64,000 nucleotides of DNA from Saprospiraceae bacterium. Its GTDB lineage: Bacteria > Bacteroidota > Bacteroidia > Chitinophagales > Saprospiraceae. The notes under the pieces were generated by a model. That model searched no databases. It was not told the origin of the DNA and worked only from the letters and a program-made list of their open reading frames with translations. The stretch is from contig JANQPA010000050.1 in NCBI GenBank assembly GCA_028285545.1, forward strand, positions 1 to 64,000, written 5' to 3'. The position numbers and the translations under genes were made by a program. Positions 1 through 7,076 of the stretch are shown in pieces. Each line of letters opens with the position of its first letter. Positions within the stretch are counted from its first letter, which is position 1.

Positions 1-119
1 GTCCTATCTTACTCATGAGCAGATTTTGTTAACTAAGTTTTGTCGTTATTACTAAGCTAACTCTTTCTGCTCATTTATTTTTCCTTTTTACACAACCCCC
101 TAATAAATTATAAATGTGA

Positions 120-578
120 ATGAAAGACCTTTTCAGGCAGTTTAACCTTCTATTTCTGGTCTTACTATCCGGACAAATCTTTTTTTATCTAATCGTTTTA
201 TTCATCATAGCTAGTGTAGATTCTAGCCCAAATCCTAAGGAAGAAAGCATTTTTAATACTTTGATCCCAATTTTTATTCTTTCCATGATCTTTGCTATTC
301 ATCTGATCAATAAGCAAAGACAAAGAGCAGGAATGCGGTCAAATAACTTAAATGAGAAGTTTCGCTTTTATAGAAATTCAGTTTTGCTTAGGTTAATCTT
401 AATGGAAGCCACCAATATATTTGCCATCGTAATCACTCTGTTGGAAGGAAAAATATATTATACAAGTTATTTTGTGATAGGATTGATGGCCTTCTTTTAT
501 TTTCGGCCGTCAATGAAAAACTTTATCGAAGAATATAATCTTAGTTTTGAGGAGAGGGAAATAGTAACGAAGACCTGA
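120..578 (+). CDS. Small hypothetical membrane protein
   Basis: A 152-residue protein that I do not recognise. Hydrophobic stretches lie near residues 10-32 and 47-60, and two more follow around 88-106 and 113-127, so four membrane segments are plausible. A basic stretch (KQRQRAGMRSNN, about 65-76) separates the two pairs and the C-terminus is charged (EEYNLSFEERE). The ATG at 120 is preceded by an AT-rich leader without a Shine-Dalgarno sequence, which is normal for Bacteroidota. It converges on the SurA-like gene and shares a hairpin terminator with it. No function is proposed. Confidence 0.65.
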   Translation: MKDLFRQFNLLFLVLLSGQIFFYLIVLFIIASVDSSPNPKEESIFNTLIPIFILSMIFAIHLINKQRQRAGMRSNNLNEKFRFYRNSVLLRLILMEATNIFAIVITLLEGKIYYTSYFVIGLMAFFYFRPSMKNFIEEYNLSFEEREIVTKT

Positions 579-602
579 AACTACTTCAGCAGTTCCAGGT
601 CT
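571..602. terminator. Bidirectional hairpin terminator between convergent genes
   Basis: GACCTGAAACT (572-582) pairs with AGTTCCAGGTC (591-601) around an 8-base loop, with one G-T wobble. The hairpin overlaps the stop codon of the upstream plus-strand gene and ends 8 bases before the stop of the minus-strand SurA-like gene, so it can serve both. Confidence 0.6.
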
Positions 603-609
603 TGTTGGC

Positions 610-1968
610 TTAGGGGCGAATATCTTTTTTCTGTACCCATTTTCTTAATATGGGACAGCCACTAAATAATTTGTCAACGTTTATATAAGTAGCCCCCACT
701 CTTTCGGTAATCCATTCGTTGATGAAATCACTTCTTTTAGCTTCAATAGTCGCTTTTTGAATCTTTGAATAGTCGAGTGCTAAATTGGCTCTATGAGGCT
801 CACTTCTTGACTGTAACTGGATTAAGCGATAATAGGTATCTCCATCTGGGCCCTTAAATTCAAAAGGAGCAGAGATACTCCCTGTGGCCATTGTATCGAT
901 GGCAAAATATACATCGGGTTCCAAATCTCCAATCTCAAAGAAAGTATTTCCAGTGACCGGATTAACCATACGACCATCATTATTATAACTCTGAAAATTT
1001 TCATTGGAAAAACGCTTAACAGCCAATGAAAAGGAAACAGAATCTACTATCAACAAAGATCGAATAGAATCCAGGTATTGCTGTGCAAGTAGGAAGTCAT
1101 TATCGGTGATTTCAGGTCTGATCAGAATGTGACTCACTTTGATGGAATTACCTCTTCTTTCTTTCATTTGGATGATGTGAAATCCAAACTCCGTCTCAAT
1201 TACAGGTGAAATTTCATCCTTATCCAATTTATAGGCTGCGGCTTCAAACTCCTGGACATATTTGCCACGTTTCGCCCAGCCCAGGTCTCCACCGATTCTT
1301 GCGGAACCATCCATTGAGTATTTTATTGCCATGTCTTCAAAAGCGACCAAGCCTTCCATAATTCGATTGCGGACACTTTCGAGGGTGTCGATGGCTTTTT
1401 GTTTCTCCATTTCGCTGACCAGCGGCTTATAAACAATTTCTCCAATCTCTACTTCTGAACTGAAATAAGGCAAACTATCTTGTGGGATTTCAGAAAAGAA
1501 GGACTTAACTTCAGAGGGCGTAACCGTAATATTGGTCATAATCTGACTTCTCATCCTTTCAGAAAGCAATTGGTTTTTCAAATCTTCCCTGAACTGTTCT
1601 TTGACCTCCGAAACTGTTTGTCCATAATAAGCTTCAAACTGATCCAGGTCCCCGTTCATAAACTCCAGAATACGGTCAATACGGGCATTGAGCTGTACTT
1701 CTACTTCCTCATCTGTAACAGCGATACTATCTAATTTGGCCTGGTTGATTAACAATTTACCTGCCAACAACTGGTCCATAACCGCACATCTTGAACCCTC
1801 GGGAAGGATCCCATTACGCGCTTGCATAAGGGCTATTTGCTCTTCGACCTCTGACAGTAAAACCAATTCGCCACCTACTGTAGCGACTACTTTGTCAATA
1901 GTTTGACGTTGTCCAAAACAGGCTGTCATCACAAGTGCAAAGAATAAAGTAATGCTAAAATTTTTCAT
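610..1968 (-). CDS. SurA-type periplasmic peptidyl-prolyl isomerase
   Basis: A periplasmic chaperone/prolyl isomerase of the SurA family, which assists outer-membrane protein folding. Its 452 residues begin with a signal sequence (1-19, with MTAC at 14-17 as a possible weak lipobox). A SurA N-terminal helical domain follows (about 25-150, opening IDKVVATVGGELVLLSEVE). There are two parvulin domains: about 162-262, with the family motif GGDLGWAKRG at 216-225 and GFHIIQMKERR, and about 268-372, starting KVSHILIRPE. The second domain is more diverged and lacks the GG-D-LG motif. It is the last of three consecutive PpiC-type genes on this strand, 60 bases downstream of the middle one, so an operon is likely. 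Length and order match SurA; no proof that this is the functional SurA. Confidence 0.9.
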   Translation of the reverse strand: MKNFSITLFFALVMTACFGQRQTIDKVVATVGGELVLLSEVEEQIALMQARNGILPEGSRCAVMDQLLAGKLLINQAKLDSIAVTDEEVEVQLNARIDRILEFMNGDLDQFEAYYGQTVSEVKEQFREDLKNQLLSERMRSQIMTNITVTPSEVKSFFSEIPQDSLPYFSSEVEIGEIVYKPLVSEMEKQKAIDTLESVRNRIMEGLVAFEDMAIKYSMDGSARIGGDLGWAKRGKYVQEFEAAAYKLDKDEISPVIETEFGFHIIQMKERRGNSIKVSHILIRPEITDNDFLLAQQYLDSIRSLLIVDSVSFSLAVKRFSNENFQSYNNDGRMVNPVTGNTFFEIGDLEPDVYFAIDTMATGSISAPFEFKGPDGDTYYRLIQLQSRSEPHRANLALDYSKIQKATIEAKRSDFINEWITERVGATYINVDKLFSGCPILRKWVQKKDIRP

Positions 1969-2028
1969 CCTTATTTATTTTGAATAGATCGACACATGGT
2001 CTTTCTACATTCTACTTTTCACCTTCTA

Positions 2029-2916
2029 CTAATAAAATATCTCTACATTTTTTCTTTCTAAAGCCAGATCCAACATATCATTTTTCTTTTCCTCCAAAAG
2101 CTTTGATTTTCTTTTATGAAGGATCACTTTTCGAGCTTGATCCTGAATAAAACCCAAAGGTGCAATCTCTCTTTTATTTTTAAGATCAAATAATTTAAAG
2201 AAATACAAAAACTTATCATCTCTTAGTATAAAATCTCTTTTTGAGGATATGTTGTTAGCGTTGAGTGTCCCTGAAGGAAGTTCAATAGCAATATCTTCCA
2301 CACGCTGCCAGGTACTATCGACCAGGTGATGTGCCTGAGCATTTACGCTGACAAAATCAACCAATTTTTGAAAATTATTATTGGTATTAGGATTTTGCCA
2401 CCATGACCTAAGCTCATTTTCATTATTTACTGGTAATGGAAGCTTGATGAAATAACATTGCGCAATGGGAGTTTCCAATTGATATTGCTCCTTATTTTTT
2501 TCATAAAACTCCAATAATTCTTCCTGGGCAATATTCGAGTCCAGCAATTTTTGCACTAAAATCTGCTCATAATTGTGGCGAATCAAGGATGCCCGATAAT
2601 CCCGAACCAACTTGTCAATATTTAAATCATTGGGGATATTTCGCTCGGCTTCATATAATAAGATGGCCTCCCTGACCCATCGGTTGGTATAGGCCTGAAT
2701 AATTAAATTGCTATCCTGGGAACTTGTTACTTCAGGAAACATACCATCCAATTCTGATAAATATAAACTCTTATTGTAAACATTGGCCAATAAGCGATCC
2801 TCCTGTTCCTCTTTGGGCGGTTGGCAGGAATTGAAAATAAGGATGGAAAATAGCATCCAACTCAACAATCGAATGCCAGCAAGCAGCTTACTATTATTTG
2901 TGTTTACTCGCTTCAT
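2029..2916 (-). CDS. SurA-N-like lipoprotein with degenerate parvulin domain
   Basis: A 295-residue protein, probably a lipoprotein: basic N-terminus, hydrophobic helix, then IFNSC with Cys31 as a likely lipidation site. The part after the signal (LLANVYNKSLYLSELDGMF, then helices to about 150) resembles the SurA/PpiD N-terminal chaperone domain. The region where a parvulin domain would sit (about 155-270) keeps a similar layout but has no HIL start and no GG-LG motif, so isomerase activity is doubtful. The ATG at 2916 was chosen because it leaves 4 bases after the upstream stop; an upstream in-frame start at 2940 would overlap the neighbour and weaken the signal peptide. Function inferred only from similarity and operon context. 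Confidence 0.8.
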   Translation of the reverse strand: MKRVNTNNSKLLAGIRLLSWMLFSILIFNSCQPPKEEQEDRLLANVYNKSLYLSELDGMFPEVTSSQDSNLIIQAYTNRWVREAILLYEAERNIPNDLNIDKLVRDYRASLIRHNYEQILVQKLLDSNIAQEELLEFYEKNKEQYQLETPIAQCYFIKLPLPVNNENELRSWWQNPNTNNNFQKLVDFVSVNAQAHHLVDSTWQRVEDIAIELPSGTLNANNISSKRDFILRDDKFLYFFKLFDLKNKREIAPLGFIQDQARKVILHKRKSKLLEEKKNDMLDLALERKNVEIFY

Positions 2917-2920
2917 AAGA

Positions 2921-4891
2921 TTAATCCTTAACAAGATCATTGAATACCTTTTGTTTGATCTCTACATTATATTTACTTCTTAGGCTTTTGATCCACTGCG
3001 TTTCCAGGTAGTCTTGATATTCAGCAATGATATATCCTCTTGCTTCATCAAGAGATTTTACTCTGGCAGGAAGTATCTCTTCAATCTTAGTGAAATAAAC
3101 GGCATTTGATCGTGAAGCCTTCTTAACTTCTGATACCTCGCCAGCCTTCCAGGGCATCTGAAAAATCAAGTCGTTTTTCTTTTTTTCCACCGTTCTTTTT
3201 TCAGCAGTAACAACCGTTTTTTCTTCTGTGTTAAAACGAGTCAGTACTTCATCTGAATCATGGGTTTTTGCAAATTCACGTACCGTTTCCACCTGGTCTA
3301 CAGTTTCCGGACTTAAGTTATAGGTAGTAGCTACGGCTCGCTCATCCCAACGGAAATTGTCTCTAACTTTTCCATGAAAAACCTTTAGGCCTGAAGTATC
3401 TTTCGAAGCTTTATCCCAAACCTCCATTTTTGTAGCTTCAAAAAGCAAAATCCCTTCTTCATATTCCCCCATGAGTAATTTAAACTCCGGATATTTTTTT
3501 TCCAACATCATTTCCTCGTACTTCATACAGCTGATATCGACAAAATCTGCATATAATTGATCAACTGCTGCAGGAATTTCCGTGGTGCGTCCCATTCGAA
3601 TGCGTTGTCTGGAAGCTTGTCCTAAATAATCGGTGAAATCTCCCAGGCTGACCTCAAAATCCTCTCCCAGTTCAAAAAGTGTTTTATTTGACTTTTCCTT
3701 AGGTGCCTTCCATTTAAAGGTTAAAAATTCAGCAGTAAGCGTTTCAGTGAATGCACTCAATACCTCTTTATTTTCTTTAAGTCCAGCTTCCTGCTTGATC
3801 CGGGCAATCATAGCCAGACGAGCTTGTTCATGCCGATCATCCTTTTTTACCTGTGTTTGTAAACGACTCTTTTCTATGGCATAAGGTTGTATGTCTCTCT
3901 TACTAATTCGCTTGACAATATGCCATCCTACGGCCGTTTCTACGGGATTGCTATAAGCATCATCTTCATTAAGTCCAAAAGCAGCATCTTCAAACTCAGT
4001 CTGAAATCGATTGATGCCAAAAAAGCCGATATATCCTGATTTGGAGGCAGTCCGCCCATCCTCAGAATATTCTTTAGCCAAACTTTCAAAAGAACCTCCA
4101 CCTTGTAATTGGCTGTAAAGGCTATCGATCAGAGCTTTTCCTCCATCTTCCGGATGTTTTTTGGCTCTAATCAAAATATGGGCTGCCTCAATTTCTCCTC
4201 GGGCAGGTCGACGGTTATGTACTTTTAAAATATGGTAACCAGAAGAGGTTCTGACAGGTTTAGATATTTCTCCTACAGGTAAGGAATAAGCTGCCGTTTC
4301 TAAATTATAAAATCCATTTGGAAAAAGAACATTGACATATCCGATATAGCCACCATTTTGGGCGGCGGATTTATCTGCCGATAATTCTTTGGCTACCTCA
4401 CCAAAATCTTTTCCTTGTATTATCATTCTTCTTAGTCCAAGTCCTTCATTATATGCTTTGAGTGTATCTTCAGGAGATGCATCGGGACTAAGAGATAAAA
4501 GAATATGACTAATTTCTACATCTTGTTGAGCTCTTTTATATGCTTCTAGAGTCAATTTTTCGGTTACTTCTTTGTCAATCAGGTAAGAATCTGCCAGCTG
4601 CCTTCTGTATCCGTCTAATTCTTTCATTAAACTGGGAATGGTATCTAGGCGCAATTCTTTTGCTCGCTGAACTTTAAGCTTAAACCTGATGTATAAATCC
4701 AAATATTCTTCCAGTGATTTTTTGGAAAAATCGGCTTCCTTGCCATTGGTTTTGGTATAGATATAATTAAACTCAGATACTTTTACCTCCTGATCATTCA
4801 CAGTAAACAAAACTGGGTCATTTTTTTGGGCATTGAGCCATCCCAAATGACATAAAGCCAGGATGAGTACCGTCGCTATTCTTTTGTTCAT
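2921..4891 (-). CDS. PpiD/SurA-like peptidyl-prolyl isomerase with two parvulin domains
   Basis: A 656-residue exported folding factor. Signal peptide 1-21 (ends WLNAQ). An N-terminal SurA-like helical region (about 25-122) is followed by two parvulin domains: 126-228 (EISHILLS, NGGYIGYVNVLFPNGF, GYHILKVHNRRP) and 236-331 (AAHILIRAKKHPEDGG, SGYIGFFGINRFQTEF, GWHIVKRISKRD). Both domains have the canonical layout, so this is the most clearly active isomerase of the trio. The C-terminal 320 residues form an additional helical or PpiC-like region with no motif I recognise. It is 62 bases downstream of purD and 4 bases upstream of the lipoprotein gene. Likely substrates are outer-membrane barrels and T9SS components (inference). 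Confidence 0.9.
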   Translation of the reverse strand: MNKRIATVLILALCHLGWLNAQKNDPVLFTVNDQEVKVSEFNYIYTKTNGKEADFSKKSLEEYLDLYIRFKLKVQRAKELRLDTIPSLMKELDGYRRQLADSYLIDKEVTEKLTLEAYKRAQQDVEISHILLSLSPDASPEDTLKAYNEGLGLRRMIIQGKDFGEVAKELSADKSAAQNGGYIGYVNVLFPNGFYNLETAAYSLPVGEISKPVRTSSGYHILKVHNRRPARGEIEAAHILIRAKKHPEDGGKALIDSLYSQLQGGGSFESLAKEYSEDGRTASKSGYIGFFGINRFQTEFEDAAFGLNEDDAYSNPVETAVGWHIVKRISKRDIQPYAIEKSRLQTQVKKDDRHEQARLAMIARIKQEAGLKENKEVLSAFTETLTAEFLTFKWKAPKEKSNKTLFELGEDFEVSLGDFTDYLGQASRQRIRMGRTTEIPAAVDQLYADFVDISCMKYEEMMLEKKYPEFKLLMGEYEEGILLFEATKMEVWDKASKDTSGLKVFHGKVRDNFRWDERAVATTYNLSPETVDQVETVREFAKTHDSDEVLTRFNTEEKTVVTAEKRTVEKKKNDLIFQMPWKAGEVSEVKKASRSNAVYFTKIEEILPARVKSLDEARGYIIAEYQDYLETQWIKSLRSKYNVEIKQKVFNDLVKD

Positions 4892-4953
4892 TGGTCTTAT
4901 TTTTTATGTCACAATTTTTTTCTTTTCTCCTGTTACGTATAATACATTTTCAG

Positions 4954-6225
4954 CTATCCTAAATCAAAACCGATATCTGCCCTGTAGTATTTTCCGTCGA
5001 AGCTTATTTTTTCAACATTTTGGTAACTTTGTTTTAAAGCAGCTTTGAAATCTTCTCCATAAGAAGTAACGGCTAGGACCCTACCGCCGTTGCTAAGTGT
5101 TGAAGGTCCGCTATTTTTTGTTCCTGCATGAAAAACCATACTGTTCTTTATCTGATCCAGGCCAAATATTTCTTTTCCCTTTTCGTAGGCTTCAGGATAT
5201 CCGCCAGATACTAAAATAACAGCTGCAGCAGCTCTTTGGTCTACTTCCACTTGAATTTTTGCCAACTCATTATCATGCATTGCCTGAAATAGATCCAGCA
5301 AGTCATTCTTTAAACGTGGAAATACCACTTGCGTTTCAGGATCACCCATTCTGCAATTATATTCAATCACCAAAGGGTTTCCATCCACTACGATTAATCC
5401 AAAAAAGATGAAACCCTGGTAAAGGATTCCTTTTTTATTTAAACCTCTGATTGTCGGTTGTACAATTTCTCGTTCTACTTTTTCCATCAGCTCATTTGTA
5501 ACAAATGGAACAGGAGAAACAGAACCCATACCGCCTGTATTTAGACCAGTATCTCCTTCGCCTATGCGTTTGTAGTCTTTCGCTTCTGGCAGCATGACAT
5601 AATTTTTGCCATCAGATAAAACGAAAACCGAAAATTCTATTCCCTGCAAAAACTGTTCGACAATGACCCTTTTGCTGGCCTCACCGAATTTGCCATCCAA
5701 CATGGCCAGAAATTCTTTTTTTGCTTCATCATTACTGTGGCAAATGAGCACCCCTTTACCTGCTGCCAAACCATCTGCTTTTAATACAACTGGTAAGGTA
5801 TGCTGATCTATATAGGCTAAGCCTGCCTCTTTAGAATCAACAGTGAATTCCCGATAAGCGGCAGTAGGAATCAACATGTCCTTCATAAACTGTTTGGAAA
5901 AGGCCTTACTTCCTTCTAATTGAGCAGCTTTTTTATTTGGCCCAATGATGGCAATATGACTCAGGATTTCGTCTTTTTTAAAAAAATCTACTATGCCATT
6001 GACCAATGGAGCTTCCGGCCCAACAATAACCATATCGATTTTCTTTTCTAAAACTACTTCCTTTACCGCCTCAAAATCTGAAGGCGAAATGTTTAGATTT
6101 TGGCCTAGAGTAGCTGTTCCAGCATTGCCAGGCGCTATATACAGTGCTTCACAATGCTTGCTCTGGGTAATTTTCCAAGCAAAAGTATGTTCCCGGCCAC
6201 CGCTGCCAAGCAATAAAACTTTCAT
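4954..6225 (-). CDS. purD: Phosphoribosylamine-glycine ligase (GAR synthetase)
   Basis: Catalyses the ATP-dependent joining of glycine to 5-phosphoribosylamine in purine synthesis, in the cytoplasm. The 423 residues match the family's usual length. Visible motifs: N-terminal nucleotide fold GSGGREHTFAWK (7-18), ATP-grasp KADGLAAGKG (149-158), GDTGLNTGGMG (224-234) and the signature MGDPETQ (293-299), plus a C-terminal domain with GGRVLAVTSYG. All landmarks are intact. It is first on the minus strand of the block that includes the PpiC genes. A -7-like box lies 17 bases upstream of its ATG. Confidence 0.98.
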   Translation of the reverse strand: MKVLLLGSGGREHTFAWKITQSKHCEALYIAPGNAGTATLGQNLNISPSDFEAVKEVVLEKKIDMVIVGPEAPLVNGIVDFFKKDEILSHIAIIGPNKKAAQLEGSKAFSKQFMKDMLIPTAAYREFTVDSKEAGLAYIDQHTLPVVLKADGLAAGKGVLICHSNDEAKKEFLAMLDGKFGEASKRVIVEQFLQGIEFSVFVLSDGKNYVMLPEAKDYKRIGEGDTGLNTGGMGSVSPVPFVTNELMEKVEREIVQPTIRGLNKKGILYQGFIFFGLIVVDGNPLVIEYNCRMGDPETQVVFPRLKNDLLDLFQAMHDNELAKIQVEVDQRAAAAVILVSGGYPEAYEKGKEIFGLDQIKNSMVFHAGTKNSGPSTLSNGGRVLAVTSYGEDFKAALKQSYQNVEKISFDGKYYRADIGFDLG

Positions 6226-6585
6226 ATATGGTATTTTGGGGCAAATATAAGGAAGTTTTATGGAGGTGAATATGGCATTCAGATTTCTTTAACCAAACTG
6301 AGCTATTAAAACATTTTGATCGAATAAGCTAAAAAAGGAGGAGAACCAGAAAAGAGGCTGATTAGAATTATTGATATTAGATTCATTTAGACGGAGCTTA
6401 GGTTATAAGTGAAAACCCCTATAAGACTTCAATTTGATTAGAATTAATAGTTAAGAGCAGGGGTGGAAGCTTTTCCACTAAACATAATTTGTTTATTAAC
6501 AGTTAGATTATAATAACTTAATTAGTTTATTTGTTAATAATTTATGTAAAATGATTTATTTGCTTATGCTAAAATCCCATAAACT
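6226..6585. other. 360-base divergent gap rich in dyad symmetries
   Basis: The gap between divergently transcribed purD and the small HTH gene has no convincing ORF. It holds the purD -7 box, a short hairpin GTGGAA-GCTT-TTCCAC (6462-6477), a 9-base inverted repeat TTATTAACA (6493-6501) / TGTTAATAA (6532-6540), and one arm of a longer inverted repeat that flanks the HTH gene. The last 100 bases are very AT-rich. These are plausible regulator sites for the HTH protein (inference). Confidence 0.5.
6242..6249 (-). promoter_or_regulatory. Putative purD -7 box (TATATTTG)
   Basis: Read on the minus strand this is TATATTTG, matching the Bacteroidota -7 consensus TAnnTTTG, 17 bases before the purD ATG. 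I see no clear -33 TTTG at the expected distance, so the assignment rests on the -7 box alone. Confidence 0.4.
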
Positions 6586-6780
6586 ATGAAAGAAACATTA
6601 AATTTCCCCAGGGCAAAAACGCGCCGAGAAATAGCAAATGAATTGGGAATGAGTTATCATACCTTATACCGCAAACTTAAGAAAAATGGCATTGAATTGC
6701 CCTCAGGTCTAGTAAACCCTGAGAACGTCAAAAAAATATATGCTGCATTGGGATACCCTCTCCCTATTAAACTAAACTAA
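6586..6780 (+). CDS. Small helix-turn-helix DNA-binding protein
   Basis: A 64-residue protein consisting almost only of a helix-turn-helix: RREIANELGMSYHTLYRKLK at about 14-33, where IANELGM and YHTLYRKLKKNGI look like the turn and recognition helix of a Fis- or phage-type HTH. A short tail with a second helix (NPENVKKIYAALGYP) follows. It has no sensor domain, so it probably acts as a dimeric regulator or accessory factor. The ATG at 6586 is the only good start. It is separated by about 300 bases from the T9SS cargo gene downstream and lies between arms of an inverted repeat. The target is unknown; autoregulation is a guess from the dyads around it. Confidence 0.75.
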   Translation: MKETLNFPRAKTRREIANELGMSYHTLYRKLKKNGIELPSGLVNPENVKKIYAALGYPLPIKLN

Positions 6781-6848
6781 TTTTAGAATACGTAGCAACT
6801 TTTCATATCTATAGAGCAATTTATTTATTTTGGATGTTAATAGCACGG

Positions 6849-6881
6849 TGCAAGGTTTTGCAAGGTTTTGCAATGTTTTGC
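6849..6881. repeat. Three tandem copies of a 10-nt repeat
   Basis: TGCAAGGTTT is repeated at 6849 and 6859, with a one-base variant TGCAATGTTT at 6869, then TGC. The 10-base period is close to one helical turn, so a protein binding each copy would contact the same face. It lies between the HTH gene and the T9SS cargo gene, about 200 bases before the latter's start. Confidence 0.7.
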
Positions 6882-7076
6882 TACATCTATCTTTATGTTT
6901 GTTTCTGAGTATTTATTTAGATTTGGCGTAAGCAAATAAAGATAAACCAAAGATGTATGTCTAATTAATTTATTTGAGTCCCTGATCAGGCATTTCTAGT
7001 CAAATTTTAGCTCGCTATTCTTATTGCAGAACCTCTCATAATCTCTATTATTTTACAACCTTTAAAAAGTTCAAAA

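Larger units (their letters stand above)
6555..6940. repeat. Imperfect 19-bp inverted repeat flanking the HTH gene
   Basis: TTTATTTGCTTATGCTAAA (6555-6573), just upstream of the HTH gene, matches the reverse complement of 6922-6940 (TTTGGCGTAAGCAAATAAA) at 17 of 19 positions. The arms lie about 350 bases apart and bracket the gene. They could be paired operator sites or terminal repeats of a tiny element; no target-site duplication was identified. Confidence 0.45.

Noticed and set aside
6226-6585. Riboswitch in the purD leader
   Set aside because: The -7 box is 17 bases from the ATG, leaving no room for a leader structure, and no purine-riboswitch core was seen.
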